Shown here: piece after piece, positions 9,827 through 21,227 of the stretch
Layout of the letters: each line of letters opens with the position of its first letter
How positions within the stretch are numbered: the first letter of the stretch is position 1
From: Pyropia yezoensis
Lineage: Eukaryota; Rhodophyta; Bangiophyceae; Bangiales; Bangiaceae
Assembly: GCA_009829735.1 (NCBI GenBank)
Contig: CM020619.1
Coordinates: 8,298,375-8,362,374 of the forward strand
Reading direction: 5' to 3'
Length of the DNA: 64,000 nucleotides
The notes under the pieces: generated by a model
Told to the model about the DNA's origin: nothing
The model's input: the letters and a program-made list of their open reading frames with translations, nothing else
The model's database searches: none
Made by a program: the position numbers and the translations under genes

Positions 9827-11769
9827 TCGTTTCCCGCCGACTTGGCGTCCGAATCTGAGGGCGGGGAGGAAGACGACGAGTCCGAAGACGACGTGTCTGC
9901 CTCCTCCGCCGAGGGTGTGGCGACCGCGACGACCGGTCGAGACCCACCCTCGCGGCGTGAACGTACTTCGTTCGTAGCCGACTTCTTACTCGCATTCCTA
10001 ACAAGTTGTTGGATGCGTTTACTCAACTTGGGGCAATCATATGCCCAGTGTCCATCGGAGTTGCAGTTCCAACACCGATGGTCTGTTCCGGGAGGGGTCT
10101 TCCCAACTGGGGAAGACGAAGGGATACCCTGGGAAGTTCCCACGGCAGCTACCACCCTCTCCTTGCGGATTCGGCGTGCCTCTCTCAACTCTCTGGCCTG
10201 GCGCGCCTCCTCCCGTTCCTTGGCCAACTCGGCCTGACGCTCCTGGCGTTGTTCCTCCCGCAACTTGCGGTAGGCCTCGCCTCTGCGATAGGCGAACCTG
10301 GCCAACTCGGCCAGGGTCGCCCGGGCAGTGTTATGCTCCCGGGTCTCCATCCGGACTGACCAATGGAGTCCCTCCACAAACCGACTCTTCACCACAGCTT
10401 GTGGATGAAGAAACCCACAAAGATTGTTGAGCTTACGGACTCGCTCCGCAAAGGACAACTCGTCCTCCGCCTCTTCCTGATGGGCTTGCGTAAACTCCTC
10501 GAATTGAGAAGCCAACGCTGCCTCATCAACCATGGCTCTCAACAACCAGTTGACGAGCTCCAAATAGGACGTCACCTCTTCAGCGCCTCCACTTGAGGAG
10601 CTGGGCATGACGGACATAAGTTCTTTCCGCAGGTCGCCCTTCGTAAACTCCTGTAGCATGTAAAAAGCCATGCCTTCACTTATGGCATTGTCGTCACAGG
10701 CTTTTGTGAAACGACGTAGGAACTCAAAGACACGGAGGGGGGGGGTTCCATCCCACTCCGCTTTGTGCCCAAAAGAATGAAGTGCATTCTTCTTGGCACG
10801 GCCCATGGCTCGGGCCTGGTCAGGACCATACGCCACCGACTTGTTGTGGAGGGCGTAGGTCTCACAGTCAAAGATCCGCTGGTAGACCGGGTTGGCTACC
10901 TGGATCTTGGGCGGCACCTCACGTTGAGGGAACAGCCGCTGTGGCACTGGGGTAAGTTGACCCTCAGCGCCTGTAGTCTGGTACGGCGAGCTTGGTGTAG
11001 CCGCCGGCGTTTCCGAGGGGAACTCCCCCGTGAAGGGCGCGCGCCCCACCGAGAATGGTGCGGCTCCCACGTTGGGAGTCACAGGGGTCCCCCCCTGTTC
11101 GGGGCGACCCGGAATAGGCGTCAGGGGAGATTCCCCCTGCGCCTGCGGGCTCGAAAGCCCCAATCCGGTCTGGACATTAAGGCCATCTGGCAAACTCGCC
11201 ACAATCTGATTCAGAATAGTATTCGTCATCGTGACCACCAGGTCCGGCAAAGTCTGCCGCAACACACTGGTCGCCTCCCGACGGACAGTTTCCGCGAGGA
11301 GTGGATTGACGACTCCAGTTGAGTCTCGGTCCGCCTCCGGGAGTCCACCTGAGGGGTAACCACGTCCATCAGGGGCCTCAACCGGGGGCATGGGCGCGAG
11401 CCCATCGCCGACCAACGGAGGTCCACCGTCCTCCGAAAGCCTAGTTGGCGACGGCTCCAAGCCAAAGTTGGCTCCAACCCGAGTGGAACCCGCGGGGACA
11501 GTCCTCACCCCTTGGGACGTTCCCGTTGAGTATACCACACGGTGGCCAGACTTCGGCCCACCCACATCAGAAGTGTCACCCGAGTGAACTCCCGACTGAG
11601 TCGGGGTGGCCTGTTGCCCGCCCGTACTTCCAGTCCTGCTGGCTAGAGGGACCTCTAGTCCCTCTGCGACCCCAGGTAAACCCACCTGTGTCTCACCAGT
11701 ATTCAAAGGCACTGAAGTACGTGCGTCACCCGTGTACTCCCCGGACGACGGGGGGTCCGAGCTAGCCAT
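9823..11769 (-). CDS. gag: E1 Gag
   Basis: An open frame of 648 residues from the first ATG at 11769 (MASSDPP); an in-frame GTG at 11793 lies upstream. It has a Pro/Gly/Thr-rich N-terminal third, then a helical capsid-like region (FLRRFTKACDDN, FAERVRKLNNLCG), then an Arg/Glu-rich coiled stretch. A CCHC zinc knuckle, CWNCNSDGHWAYDC, lies near residue 565. It ends in an acidic Ser-rich tail finishing SAGNE. The GNE ending is shared with the Gag of E2 and E3 because it is encoded by the conserved slippery heptamer. Confidence 0.92.
   Translation of the reverse strand: MASSDPPSSGEYTGDARTSVPLNTGETQVGLPGVAEGLEVPLASRTGSTGGQQATPTQSGVHSGDTSDVGGPKSGHRVVYSTGTSQGVRTVPAGSTRVGANFGLEPSPTRLSEDGGPPLVGDGLAPMPPVEAPDGRGYPSGGLPEADRDSTGVVNPLLAETVRREATSVLRQTLPDLVVTMTNTILNQIVASLPDGLNVQTGLGLSSPQAQGESPLTPIPGRPEQGGTPVTPNVGAAPFSVGRAPFTGEFPSETPAATPSSPYQTTGAEGQLTPVPQRLFPQREVPPKIQVANPVYQRIFDCETYALHNKSVAYGPDQARAMGRAKKNALHSFGHKAEWDGTPPLRVFEFLRRFTKACDDNAISEGMAFYMLQEFTKGDLRKELMSVMPSSSSGGAEEVTSYLELVNWLLRAMVDEAALASQFEEFTQAHQEEAEDELSFAERVRKLNNLCGFLHPQAVVKSRFVEGLHWSVRMETREHNTARATLAELARFAYRRGEAYRKLREEQRQERQAELAKEREEARQARELREARRIRKERVVAAVGTSQGIPSSSPVGKTPPGTDHRCWNCNSDGHWAYDCPKLSKRIQQLVRNASKKSATNEVRSRREGGSRPVVAVATPSAEEADTSSSDSSSSSPPSDSDAKSAGNE
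9829..9835 (-). promoter_or_regulatory. E1 putative -1 frameshift heptamer GGGAAAC
   Basis: On the minus strand GGGAAAC lies in gag phase as G GGA AAC, matching the X XXY YYZ slippery pattern, one codon (GAA) before the gag TGA. Pol is in the -1 frame and is open through this site. The same heptamer in the same phase occurs in E2 and E3. Programmed -1 shifting is a known retroelement strategy; stop-start reinitiation at the overlapping ATGA is an alternative here. Confidence 0.7.
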
Positions 11770-11869
11770 GTTGGCTGACGATCCGTATGACACGGTCCAA
11801 GTCCACCGTTCCTCTGAGACAGAGGGCCCCCTACACCCGGGTGCACCCGGAGGTAAAGTTTACCTCTGT

Positions 11870-11886
11870 CCCCTGCTGCTCCACCA
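11870..11886 (-). other. E1 primer-binding site
   Basis: The minus strand reads TGGTGGAGCAGCAGGGG two bases inside the 5' LTR, complementary to a tRNA ending CCCCUGCUGCUCCACCA. It is identical in E2 and E3. It does not match the initiator-Met type (TGGTATCAGAGC) used by many Ty elements. The tRNA itself could not be identified from the window. Confidence 0.8.
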
Positions 11887-11888
11887 AA

Positions 11889-12357
11889 TGTGGCAAAAAC
11901 CACATGCACACACGGCACCCAAGTTGGGGCGGTGTGCAAGGGCTGCCTCCCGTGTCGGGGGAACCGGAAGAAGTGCAAGTCGCACACACTCTGTCCCTGT
12001 TGTGGGGCAAACCCCCCACGGACAAACAAGAGGATGGTGTGTGGTCCAACAGTTTCTTGGTCGGGACGGGGACGCAGGGCCAAGCCCCGCTGTCCCTCCC
12101 CTTATCCCCCCAGGGTCCACTCAGAATCTCGCCACTCAGAATCTCCCACCCCAGCACCTGCCCACCGGGCCACACGAAAATTCAAGACGATAAATGCAGA
12201 AAACCCTCAAATCCAAGTTGGATTTACTACTAAGCTGACTATCCCAAACTTAGGGAATATGGACCCAAATGCAGGGGGAGGAACGGATCAGGCTAGTGGC
12301 CTGCCGCCCCTTGCATGGCACGTGTTGCCCCCCTACCTGGGGGTCAATACTGCCACA
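11889..12357 (-). repeat. E1 5' LTR
   Basis: A 469 bp direct repeat of 337-805 with no difference found by eye, followed by the target duplication ACAAG at 12358-12362. It should carry the promoter for gag-pol. Confidence 0.95.
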
Positions 12358-13256
12358 ACAAGCCCTACCACAACGGTCAGGCCGTCAGCCCCCACCCTGT
12401 CAACCATTGATTGGCGCCTCGCCCCGCCCATCAGCTCAACGACGACGGTCTGTTCGTCGCCCCCCCACCCTCCCAACCACCATCTGGCGATTGGCCCCGC
12501 CCGCCTGCTCCTCTGTAGCGGTCAACGCGTCGCGCCCCACTCCCCCAACCATTATGTCATGCTTCGCCCCGCCCGCCTGCAAAGCTGTAGCAGTCTGGGC
12601 GCCGCCCCCCTTCCTCCAAACCATTTTTCGGCGCCTCGCCTCGCCCTGCTGCACCACTGAAGCGGTCTGGGCGTCGCACCCCTCCCTCCCACCTACTATC
12701 TGTCGCCTTGCCCCACCCACCAGCACTGCCACGGCGGTCTGGGCTTCGCCCCGCACCCTCCCAACCATTACTTGGCGTCTCGCCCAGCCCTCCTGCACCA
12801 CTGTAGCAGTCCTGGCGTCGCCCCCCTCCCACCCAGCCGTTATCGGGCGCCTCGCCCCACCTACCAGCACTACCACGGCTGTCTGGGTGCGTCCCCCCTA
12901 CCGTCCCGACAAGTATTTGGCGTCTCGCCCCGCCCACCTGCACCACTGAAGCGGTCTGGGCGTCGCCCCCCCACCCTCCAAACAACTATTTGGCGCCTCG
13001 CCCCGCCCGTCAGCACAGCTGCAGCGGTCTGGGCGTCACCCCCCCACCCTCCCAACTCCTTTTTGGCGCCTGGCACCGCCCACCTGCACTACCACGGCGG
13101 TCTGGGCGTCGCCCCCGTCCCCCCCAACCACTGTCTGGCGCGTCGCCTCGCCCACCAGCACTACCACGGTGGCTTGAATGTCGCCCGCACTCCCTCCCAA
13201 CAACTATTGGGCGCCTCGCCCCGCCCGCCTGCTCTACTGTAGCGGCCTTGGCGTCG
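12358..13256. repeat. 72-73 bp satellite array, right part
   Basis: About twelve units. The GGCGCCTCGCC-type landmark recurs at 12413, 12486, 12558, 12630, 12702, 12774, 12846, 12919, 12992, 13065, 13137 and 13210, giving steps of 72 or 73 bases. Units differ from each other by roughly 10-25 percent. The frequent 72 bp period, a multiple of three, gives long spurious open frames on both strands. There are no unique spacers, so it is not a CRISPR array. Confidence 0.9.
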
Positions 13257-13351
13257 CATCTGTTCCTTCTCTCTATTTTGCATCATTGTCAGCGCCTGTG
13301 CTTCCTTTTTGTTTTGTTTTCCACTAAAGGTGTTATGGCAACACGATATGT

Positions 13352-13578
13352 TTATGTTGCTGTGGGCTGCTCTTCCTCGGACGTGCTCAGCACGTCAGCC
13401 GCTTCTAGGATAACCTCTTCGCCGTCCTCGGCGGCAAACCAAGACATCACTCCGTCCCGCACATCACACACGCTCTCGCCAGAAAAAGCATCCGTACCAA
13501 GAGTTGTATTCCTCAAAAGAGAAAGCACCTCGTGCACATCCCGTGAAATAGCGTCACCCCCCCCCGTGTCCTCTGAGT
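13352..13578 (-). CDS. Possible 3' exon of a host gene (unrecognised)
   Basis: A minus-strand open stretch of mixed, non-repetitive composition. It encodes segments such as DVHEVLSLLRNTTLG, VMSWFAAEDGEEVILEAAD and a Ser/Glu-rich end, then a TAA stop. A plausible 3' splice site (TTTACACTCACTCAG) lies just upstream at about 13579. It lies left of E2, on the same strand as the suspected host exon at 34593-35108, so the two may belong to one gene interrupted by E2. No domain was recognised. The link is inference; an isolated spurious frame is the alternative. Confidence 0.3.
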
Positions 13579-13633
13579 GAGTGTAAACAACAACAGCAGA
13601 CACGGATAAAGGAAGAATAGTCGACTTTACCCA

Positions 13634-13925
13634 CTAGTGCACGATGGAGGAAGGCGTCATGGCGCCCCACTCTTCCTGGATGAGGTGAGCAGCGTCCAGC
13701 AGGTGTGCACTCCCACGACCGTCGAGACCGCAGTTTCTCCCCCGCCGCACGTGCGGTCCCGCCGGCGGGAGCACGGCAGCGATGAGGTCCGCCTGGATTT
13801 CTGCGTCCGCGGCGTCACTGGCCGTCTCGTCGGCTACCTCTTGAGTAGGGACCCTCGCGGGGCCGTAGCTGCGCACATCGCTGGCTAGGACGAGCCACGC
13901 ACGCTCCACCTCAGCGCTCAAGCCG
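13634..13925 (-). CDS. Possible host exon left of E2 (unrecognised)
   Basis: A minus-strand open segment encoding LSAEVERAWLVLASDV, then an Ala/Asp-rich helix (TASDAADAEIQADLIAAVLPP), then LLDAAHLIQEEWGAM and a stop at 13634. Composition and helical periodicity look protein-like, unlike the C/T-rich 13940-14100 stretch beside it. A donor-like GGGTAAAG lies just downstream. Family unknown; it may be part of the gene hit by E2. Confidence 0.25.
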
Positions 13926-13929
13926 CGGA

Positions 13930-14124
13930 GAGGAGCCCCCGGGCCGAAGGGCAGCCGCTGCGCCGTGAGGGCCGGGAAGGGAGGGAAAAGGGGTACAGCG
14001 GGGGGCGCGGGGGGCGCCGGAAGGGGATTGGCTTGGTGGGGGGGGGTGGGAGAGAGGGTGGTTGGGAGAAGGGTGGTTGGGGGGGGGGGGGAGCAGAAGG
14101 GATGAGGGGAACTGGCAATGACCG
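13930..14124. other. Low-complexity G-rich stretch left of E2
   Basis: Runs of G with interspersed GGTTGGG and GGTGGG on the plus strand (pyrimidine-rich on minus). It could serve as a polypyrimidine tract for a minus-strand exon or form G-quadruplexes. No gene is visible. Confidence 0.5.
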
Positions 14125-14694
14125 TGTGGTATAAACTCGATCCTCTCAGACACGTGTCAATATCCCTCGGAGCAAAGGGACAGGTAACCCAGAAAGGGGA
14201 ACTACGAGAGTGGTATGCCTGTTGCCTCACGTGCCTGCTCGCAGAGCAAACAGATACGCACGGTAGTGCACACGGGGAAGAGGAAAGCAAACGCGCAGTT
14301 GTCTTTTTCCTGAGGGCGCGGGCCAAGGGCGCCGCGCTGTCCCTCTTCGCGTGCATCTTGGGGAGCCTCGGCACGTTGGCCAGGTAGCCCCCCCATACCC
14401 GCGAGTGGCCCCGACCCGAGTCTAACCTCGTCAGGTCGGGGGCCACTATCACTACTAACTCTATTCCCACTCACTAATCTCACACTCAAATTCTCTCAAA
14501 TCAAGTCCCACACAAATACGCAAAAACCCATCAGAAATCCCTCTCTCACGTGTGGGTAGCGTAGTCCACCGCATCCCAGTGCCGGGCACGGGCCACGGCC
14601 GCCAACCATCACCACACGGCGGGCGTATTCTGGCACCTGGTGCCCTCTGGTCGCAGTCCCGGGTCGGCGCCAAGTCGGGGCCAGGGATGCTACA
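14125..14694 (-). repeat. E2 3' LTR
   Basis: A direct repeat of 34020-34592. It starts TGTGGTATAA and ends GGATGCTACA. Scattered substitutions and small indels relative to its partner indicate age. A TATAAA at about 14130 faces the plus strand. Confidence 0.92.
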
Positions 14695-14709
14695 TAGCTC
14701 CCTCCCTAG
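14695..14709 (-). other. E2 polypurine tract
   Basis: The minus strand reads CTAGGGAGGGAGCTA directly inside the 3' LTR, a purine-rich priming site. Confidence 0.6.
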
Positions 14710-14870
14710 TCCGGCACGTCCTCGGGCCTAACCAGGTGCCACCGTGCACAGCCTCGAGCACGTCCACACCGGTGCCGAGGTCGAGCATCTTCACCCCGAG
14801 CACGATCACCTTCCCCAATCCTGCCCCCTCCTTCACCTTGACCTTCCCGTTCCCCCGGATTCTGGACGTC

Positions 14871-16787
14871 ATGCCCAGTTCCGAGATCCGAGTTGGGCCC
14901 GCGGCTCCGGCGGCGAGTGTTGCAGAGGAGAGCTCGGGCGGCCGTGCGCTTCCCTTGCCTCCGGTTCCTCGAGTGTCGGTGCCGGCGTCGGTCGCCACGG
15001 CGGAGGCGGATCGAGTTCCCCCGGCTTCTGCGTCGCGCCCGGTCGAGACCCCCCCGGCGGGTCTCCCGGAGATGCTTCTTGGGCAGGATCCTCTGGCGGG
15101 CCGGCGCTACTCTACGGTGGTCGGCAACGCCAGCGCGGCCCAGAGCCAGCAGGATTGCCTGGTCTTCTGGCGCAAGGAACTCCAGCGCGGAGTCTTGACG
15201 GAGATGGACAAGACGCGTCTCCATGCGGTGCACCAGATGCGCCTGGCTCAAGACCGATCCCAGAGCTTCTCGGGTTCCTCTTGGGTTGCTCGCCTGGAGG
15301 GTTTCCCCTTCGCGCGGGTGTTGGATCTTCCCTTGACCGAGCGTCGCGTGTCTCCGTCCGTTCTCCGGTGGCTGGAGGAGGAAGGGTACGTCCAGCGGGC
15401 GCTCAAGGTCTGGGACGAGGCGCTCAAGTGGTCGGGGAGCCTGAATTGTGATCCCCGTCCGAGCATGGTCGCTCTGGAGCCGCCTTTCTTGACCCGGAAG
15501 TACTCCATGTTGTCGCCGGCGCGGGAGCCAGGCGAGCGGCGCGGGCGCCAGCGGGACTTCATCGTGAGCTGCAACCATCAAGAGTTCTGGAAGCTGGACA
15601 AGGCCAACCGGGCGGCGTACTACCCCAAGGTCATCCCGCAGCAGCAGGAAGTCGAGATCCCGGTCGGGATTGCTCCGTCCAGCATCCCCTTCACGTGGTA
15701 CTTTCTGGACGCCTTGACCCAGGCGTCGATCAAGGGCTTCTTTCATTCCTTCCCGTACTTGATGTACACCTCCGAGATGACGGTCTTGGCGGCCAACCAC
15801 TGGCTCCACGAAGCCTTGGTGTCCAACCGGCTCTGGCTCCTCCCCGACCTCCTGATGGTCTGGATCGTCGACAAGTTGACCGTCGACTTCCTGTGCAGCC
15901 AGGACGAGGAGTACAAGGAGCTCTTCCAGGCGATGATCGACTTCCGGCGTCAACTCCCGGTGCATGACCGGAGCTTCTTGAACGTGATCGCCGCCCAGAA
16001 CAGCCCACGTCGGGATGGCTCGGGTTGGGGGCAGGTGGTCTACCAGTCTTCTCCGGCCATGGTGCAGCTGGCGACGCCGCTGCCGGCGTGGCCGCAGCTA
16101 GCCAGTCTTCCTGCTCCGGTCGCCCTCGATCTCCTGCCGACTGGACCGCCGGTACAAGAGTCGGGATGGGCCGCGGCGGTCCGTCTGGCGTCTGCGGCGG
16201 CTCCTCTTCCTCCAGTTGCGCCTGTCGCCCCGGTGGCCTCGCCTGAATCGTCGCCGGCGCGTTTGCGCCCCGCTCTACCTGTGCCGGTACTACAAGCTCC
16301 TCCGCACCGCGTTTGTCTGCAGCGACTCTTGGCGTGGCCGTCCGATCGCCGGCTACTCCGGCCGCTCCTCCTCGGGCGCCTTCCACACCTGGTGGCGGCC
16401 CCGTGCCCACCCTCGAGTTGGGGACTCCGGTTTCCGGCGCCATTGCTAACCGTCCGGTGGTGGCAAACTCGGGTCGGTTCGAGATCCCGGCGCCGACTCT
16501 GCGCCATTCCCGCTTTCGGGTGCCTGACTGGTACCTGACCCAAGGTGGCCCGACGTGCGACCAGTACGACGTCGGCATGATTGAGGACCAGCTGGGTCGT
16601 CTTCCGGTGCAGGTCGAAGGCGTCGGGTCTTCCTTGGTGCTGGGCACATGTGCCAGCGTCTTGAAAGACGTAGTCGACCGGGTGTTTGCTTGCGCGGACA
16701 GCGGCCAGATGTCGGCCAGCCCGGTGGTTGGTGAGCTTCTAGCGACCTTGACGTGGCACGGTGTGGCCCAGCAGTGATATGAGACCT
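14871..16787 (+). pseudogene. E2 antisense accessory region
   Basis: A plus-strand coding region opposite to gag-pol, from ATG 14871 (MPSSEIRVGP) in the same place as in E1 and E3. It has a Pro/Ala/Ser-rich N-terminus, then a folded-looking part, then a low-complexity Pro/Ala linker and a second conserved-looking end. Core block at about 15615-15960: AYYPKVIPQQ, ANHWLHEAL, LWLLPDLLMVWIVDKL, LFQAMIDFRRQL. The end block (about 16530-16780: WYLTQGG, GTCASVLKDVVDRV) resembles the end of the E3 protein (CFGGVLDRLQKAL). No known domain, signal peptide or membrane segment was seen. The region is broken, as is the rest of E2. Confidence 0.6.
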
Positions 16788-16789
16788 TC

Positions 16790-17130
16790 ACTAGCTTCCA
16801 GGGGCGACGGCAGGTGTATCTGGATGAGCGGGAGCGCCCGGCGACTACGGGTACTACTCCGGTGGCGGGGTACATGGAAGCGACTCGCCCACCGCACTAC
16901 GTCATCCCGCCTTCCTCTGGGTCCCGTCGTGCTGTGGAGGCAGCGCTGGAGGACGCTCCCGCGGCGCAGCGTCCGCGCCGGGAGTAGTACCTGGAGGCAA
17001 GGAGGATGAGAGTCTAGGGAGGAGTGAGGAGGGAAGAGGCGAAGAGAAGGGTTGCTCGAGCGGGTGCTTCTTTTTCTTCATAGTTCCATGCTTGCATTGC
17101 TTGTTTTCCTTGATACACCCGTTCCCTTTT
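16790..17130. other. E2 spacer between convergent coding regions
   Basis: Between the end of the plus-strand accessory region and the end of minus-strand pol. It holds purine-rich then T-rich sequence (TTCTTTTTCTTCAT-like near 17070) and no convincing gene. Confidence 0.5.
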
Positions 17131-17132
17131 TC

Positions 17133-20100
17133 TCATTTTTCTTGTTCCGCGTCTGTTGCGGGTGAGCTTGGCTCGTCTCGCGGGTCTTGGTCAGCTCCTT
17201 CCTTCTCGTCATGCTCCGAGTCCGATTCCAGGATCTTGCCGGCTCTGGCCACCGGGGTGCCCTCAATCCCGTTCCGTCGCGTGTAGGCGTAGACGTCCGC
17301 GATGGGTAACCGGTTAGAGGGTTCCCAAGTATCATCAGCCGGGTTGAAACCGAACCAGCGAACTCGCTGGTACAAGCGCCCGTCCCTCCAGGTGTGGTCA
17401 AAGAACTTGACGTAGACGTATTCTCGGCCTTCTTCTTGGGATAACCAGGGTACTGCTGCCCACTTACGCCGGGTCAGATCCCCTTTGGTTGGCTGTGGAG
17501 CTCGGGTGACATGGTCGCTGCTCATCCGGTACAGGGAGCCATCCACGTCTAGAAGGAAGGTCCAGCCGTCCGTATTCAGGATCTCATAGGGCCCATCCGT
17601 CTTAGAGTCCAGCATCCCCCGGGTCTTGCTATGATTGTCCACAAAAACTCAGTCGCCACCACCCAATTCCTTGTTCTTTTCCCGGACACCCTTGTCATAG
17701 TCCCGCTTGTATCGCTCATGGGTCTTTGAGATTGACTCCTTGACTCTTGGGAGCAGGAGCTTCAGTTGTTCCAAGCACTCATCCTTTGCCTTGGGACCTG
17801 ACTTCAGTGCAGGCTGGAGACCATCTGGTATTCTTTCCAGGGAGAAGTTGGTCAGCCGCCTTGGGGTGACAAAGTCGAGTGGAGCAACCCCCGTTGTCCG
17901 GTGAACTCGAGATTTGTAGGCTAGCGTGAGGACAGCCAGGAGCTCGTCCCAGTCTTCTTGATGCTCCTCAACGTATTGCCGTAGCATGTCCACCAGGGTC
18001 CGGTTGAATCGTTCCACCTGGCCGTTCGTTTGTGGGTGATATGTCGTGGTGAACAAGTTCTTGATACCCATCAGGTCACAGACTCCTCGGAAGAACAGGA
18101 ATGCAAACTGGGGGCCATTGTCGGTTAAGACGGAGTCTGGAGGGCCGTAGGCAGCTATCCAGTGTTCGCAGAAGGCTGACGTGACATCCAGGGCCGTGAT
18201 GGTCCTCAGCGGGATCGCTCGAGTGAACTTGGAGAACCGGTCTCAAATGATGAGCAGGTGTATGTTGCCACCGGATGTTTCAGGTAGGGGCCCCAGGATG
18301 TCCATGCTTAAGCTTGCAAAGGGCTCCCCGCAGGGAAAAGGCGTAGCTTAGAAGTCTTCTTCCTTCGGGACAACCGGTTTCTTGCACAGGAGACACAGGC
18401 CTCTAGATGCTTATGGACGTCACTTGCCATGGTTTCCCAGTAGTAGTGTCGTCGCATCGAGGCATACATCCGGTTAATGCCAGGATGTCCGGCCTGGGGA
18501 GACGAGTGTTCCAGGCGGAGGATGTCAGCTCGTAGACTCCGGGGTACATAGACTTGAGTTGCCCCATCGAAGGGTGACACGCGTATCAGGAGTCTATCCG
18601 TAGACTCGGAGAAGCGACTATTCCGGTTCAGGTCCATTTGGTGGCAAAGCTCCAAGCACTGAGGATCCGTCAGTTGTGCCTCCAGCATCCGGTGAATGGT
18701 TACCGGTTGATGAGCTTCAGGTGTCTCATATAGGGGAGCATGCCAGCCACGTCCGACATTCGGGAGGATGAAACAAGGTATTTCCTCCGGGATAGGGCCG
18801 GTGTCGGCTGGAGGAGTCTCCAACCGGGACATTGTGTCGGCGCAGTGGTGCTCCCTCCCTGCTCTGGTGCACACCTTGTACTTGAATTCCGAAAGGCGTA
18901 CGCGCCACCGGGCGACTCTTCCTTGGCTGCTGTCCATGCATAGCAGCCACCTTAAGCTGGCGTGGTCCGTCCGGATGAGGAACTCTTGTCCTTCAGGATA
19001 GGGGCGTAACAGAAAGCAAGCCCAGACGACCGCCAAGCATTCGCGCTCCGTCGTGGAATAGTTCTTCTCGGCTGGAGTAAGGACGCGACTGTAGTAGCCT
19101 ATCGGGAGGAATTGCCCATCAGGTTGCTGCTGGAGTAGAGAGCACCCCACCTGAACGCCACAGGCATCAGTTTCTAGAACAAACTGGCCCTCCCGCTTGG
19201 GTAACGCCAGTACTGGAGTCGTGGTCAGGCGCTTCTTGGGCTCTTCGAAGGCAGCGGTTTGCTTCTTGTCGAACACCGGGAGTTGTGCGGGGAGCTTCTT
19301 GCTGGTGAGCTTGGTCAATGGCCGGGCAATCAGGGCATAGTCCCGTACGAACCGGTGGTAGACGTTGCACATACCCAAAAAGCTCTTGAGTTCCGTCTGG
19401 GTCTTAGGTTGCCGGGCATGTCGAAGAGCCTTGATATTCTTTCCGTTGACCCGAAGCTCCCCCGGACTCAGCACGTGCCCCAGGTACTCCTTCTCAGTCT
19501 CAAACAGGAGGCACTTCTCGGCCTTCAGGGTAACTCCATCCTTGCACAGGAGAGCCAGGACCTCTCGAAGGTGCTCCAGGTGTTCCGCAGGGGTCTTGGA
19601 GAAGACGATAATGTCGTCCAGGTAGACCAAGCATGTTCTCCACCTTAGCCCTGACAGGATGATGTCGATGGCTCTCTGGAAGGTCGCCGGGGCATTCGTG
19701 AGACCAAAAGGAAGACGCTTGCACCGGAATAGCCCCAGGTGACACGTGAAGGTGGTCTTGTCCTTGTCCTCGTCAGCCAGAGGGATCTGCCAGTAACCAG
19801 CATTACAATCCAGCGTTGAGAAGAGGGTGGCATCACCAAGAAAGTCGATGCAATCGTCCATCCGGGGTATCGTGTATATATCCTTGACTGTCATCTCGTT
19901 CATGCGTCTGTAGTCAACGCAGAAACGGAAGTGACCGCCAGGTTTCGGGACGACTACCACCGGGAAGGCCCACTCGCCATCAGACGGCTCGATAACATCC
20001 ATCTTGAGCATCTTGTTAACCTGTTTCTCGATCTCATCCCGGCGATGAGGTCCAGCCCGGTATGGTTGCAGGTGCACTGGCTTGGCATCTAGCTTGAGTT

Positions 20101-21225
20101 GAATCCGGTGTAGAGTGGCGTCCATCTTGCCCAGCTCTCCAGACCACAGGTGCCGATATTCCTGGAGAAGCTTCTCCAGTGCCTCCTTCAAGTCGGGAGG
20201 GACATTTTCTTGGTTGACTTTCGGCATCCCGGGTGGTGCTTGATCGGGCTTCGGGGTGACGCTGCTAGTCTGCTCTTGTTCCGGAGGTACGTCTAGGGCC
20301 GTTAGGTTGGATGCCAAAATTCTTGTTGCAGGTTCAGGAGGTCCTCCTTGCTCATGGCACGGGCAGACCCCCGGTAAGGCTCTGCTGTTCCAACTCGAGT
20401 GCCCTTGGCGAGGGTTATTGGCTTCCGGCTCACGTTGACGATCAGCACCGAGAATGGGGTGTGCCTCTCCACCTTCTTGTGATGTCCGTGGGCCAAGTAT
20501 AACCGATGTTTCGCCAGAAATTCCTTACGTCCGTAGATCAGGCATTTACCCGTAGTCCGGGTGGTCACTTGAACCTTGGTCTCCGAACGAGGAGGTAGGA
20601 GCACCGGTTTGAAGAGAGTCAAGGTAGGGGGTGGGATGCGTTCCTTCTGGTTCTTGACTACACGAACCTTGGCGTCCAGATGCTCCAACACCGGTGACAC
20701 GAACCCATGGTTGAACTGCACCTTTCCTTCTCCGGGCAGGATACTCTTGATATGCTGCTTCTGGAATTCCCAGCCTAGGATAAGGGGGACTGATAGAGTC
20801 TTGAGTATTAGAAAGGGAAGAAGCATTGGTTCATTATTGACATAGATGGCGACAGGAAGGCGGCCAAGCGGTCGTAGAGTTTGACCCGAAGCGTCTACAA
20901 TCCGGGTCTTGGTAGGCGCTCTCCAGGCATGTCGACGCCAGCCCGGAGGTAGCAGGTTTTCAGTGATGACGCTTGGTCCGGCTCCCGTGTCAACCACCGG
21001 AGTAACAGCTTGGGGGAGGCTATCCCCCACACGCATACGAGCATTGATCATGAGGCTTTCCTTACGCAGGACAAGCAAGGTCCCCTTCAACAAACAGGGT
21101 GTCCAGGCGGCTACCATTTGAGCATGTAACTGCCGTCCTTTCTCCCGGCATGCAAGGGCAGAACAGGTAGAAGTACCCTGCCGTCGGAGATTCGGGAAGA
21201 CACTTGGGGAGAGCGCCTGCCCTAC
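17133..21225 (-). pseudogene. pol: E2 pol region (protease, RT, RNase H, integrase, chromodomain)
   Basis: Minus-strand pol of a chromovirus. From right to left it holds a protease motif VVDTGAGPSVI (near 20980), an RT with YLDDIIVFS (near 19615) and FSTLDCNAGYWQIPL (near 19810), RNase H, an integrase zinc finger (GHPGINRMYASMRRHYYW near 18450), the late integrase motif TNGQVERFNRTL (near 18020) and a chromodomain (VRWFGFNPADDTWE near 17340). The order matches E1 and E3. The region is broken in several places and cannot make one Pol protein. The -1 frame is open from the gag-end heptamer into the protease. Confidence 0.9.
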
Positions 21226-21227
21226 TC

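Larger units (their letters stand above)
337..12357 (-). mobile_element. E1: Ty3/gypsy chromovirus LTR retrotransposon
   Basis: The element is bounded by 469 bp LTRs starting TGTGGCA and ending TGCCACA, with a 5 bp target duplication. On the minus strand the order is 5' LTR, primer site, gag, pol with protease, RT, RNase H, integrase and chromodomain, an extra plus-strand reading-frame region, purine tract and 3' LTR. The two LTRs look identical, so the insertion is very recent. gag and pol are each a single open frame, so the element looks whole. The apparent 12.0 kb length is inflated by a 500-N gap and a duplicated assembly overlap; the real length is about 9.4 kb, close to its two relatives in this window. 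Confidence 0.95.

Noticed and set aside
12436-12985. Overlapping open frames in the satellite on both strands
   Set aside because: A consequence of a period that is often a multiple of three in GC-rich DNA; no promoter or protein features.
12358-13256. CRISPR-like regular repeats
   Set aside because: Units are contiguous, 72-73 bp, diverged from each other and have no unique spacers; this is eukaryotic satellite DNA.
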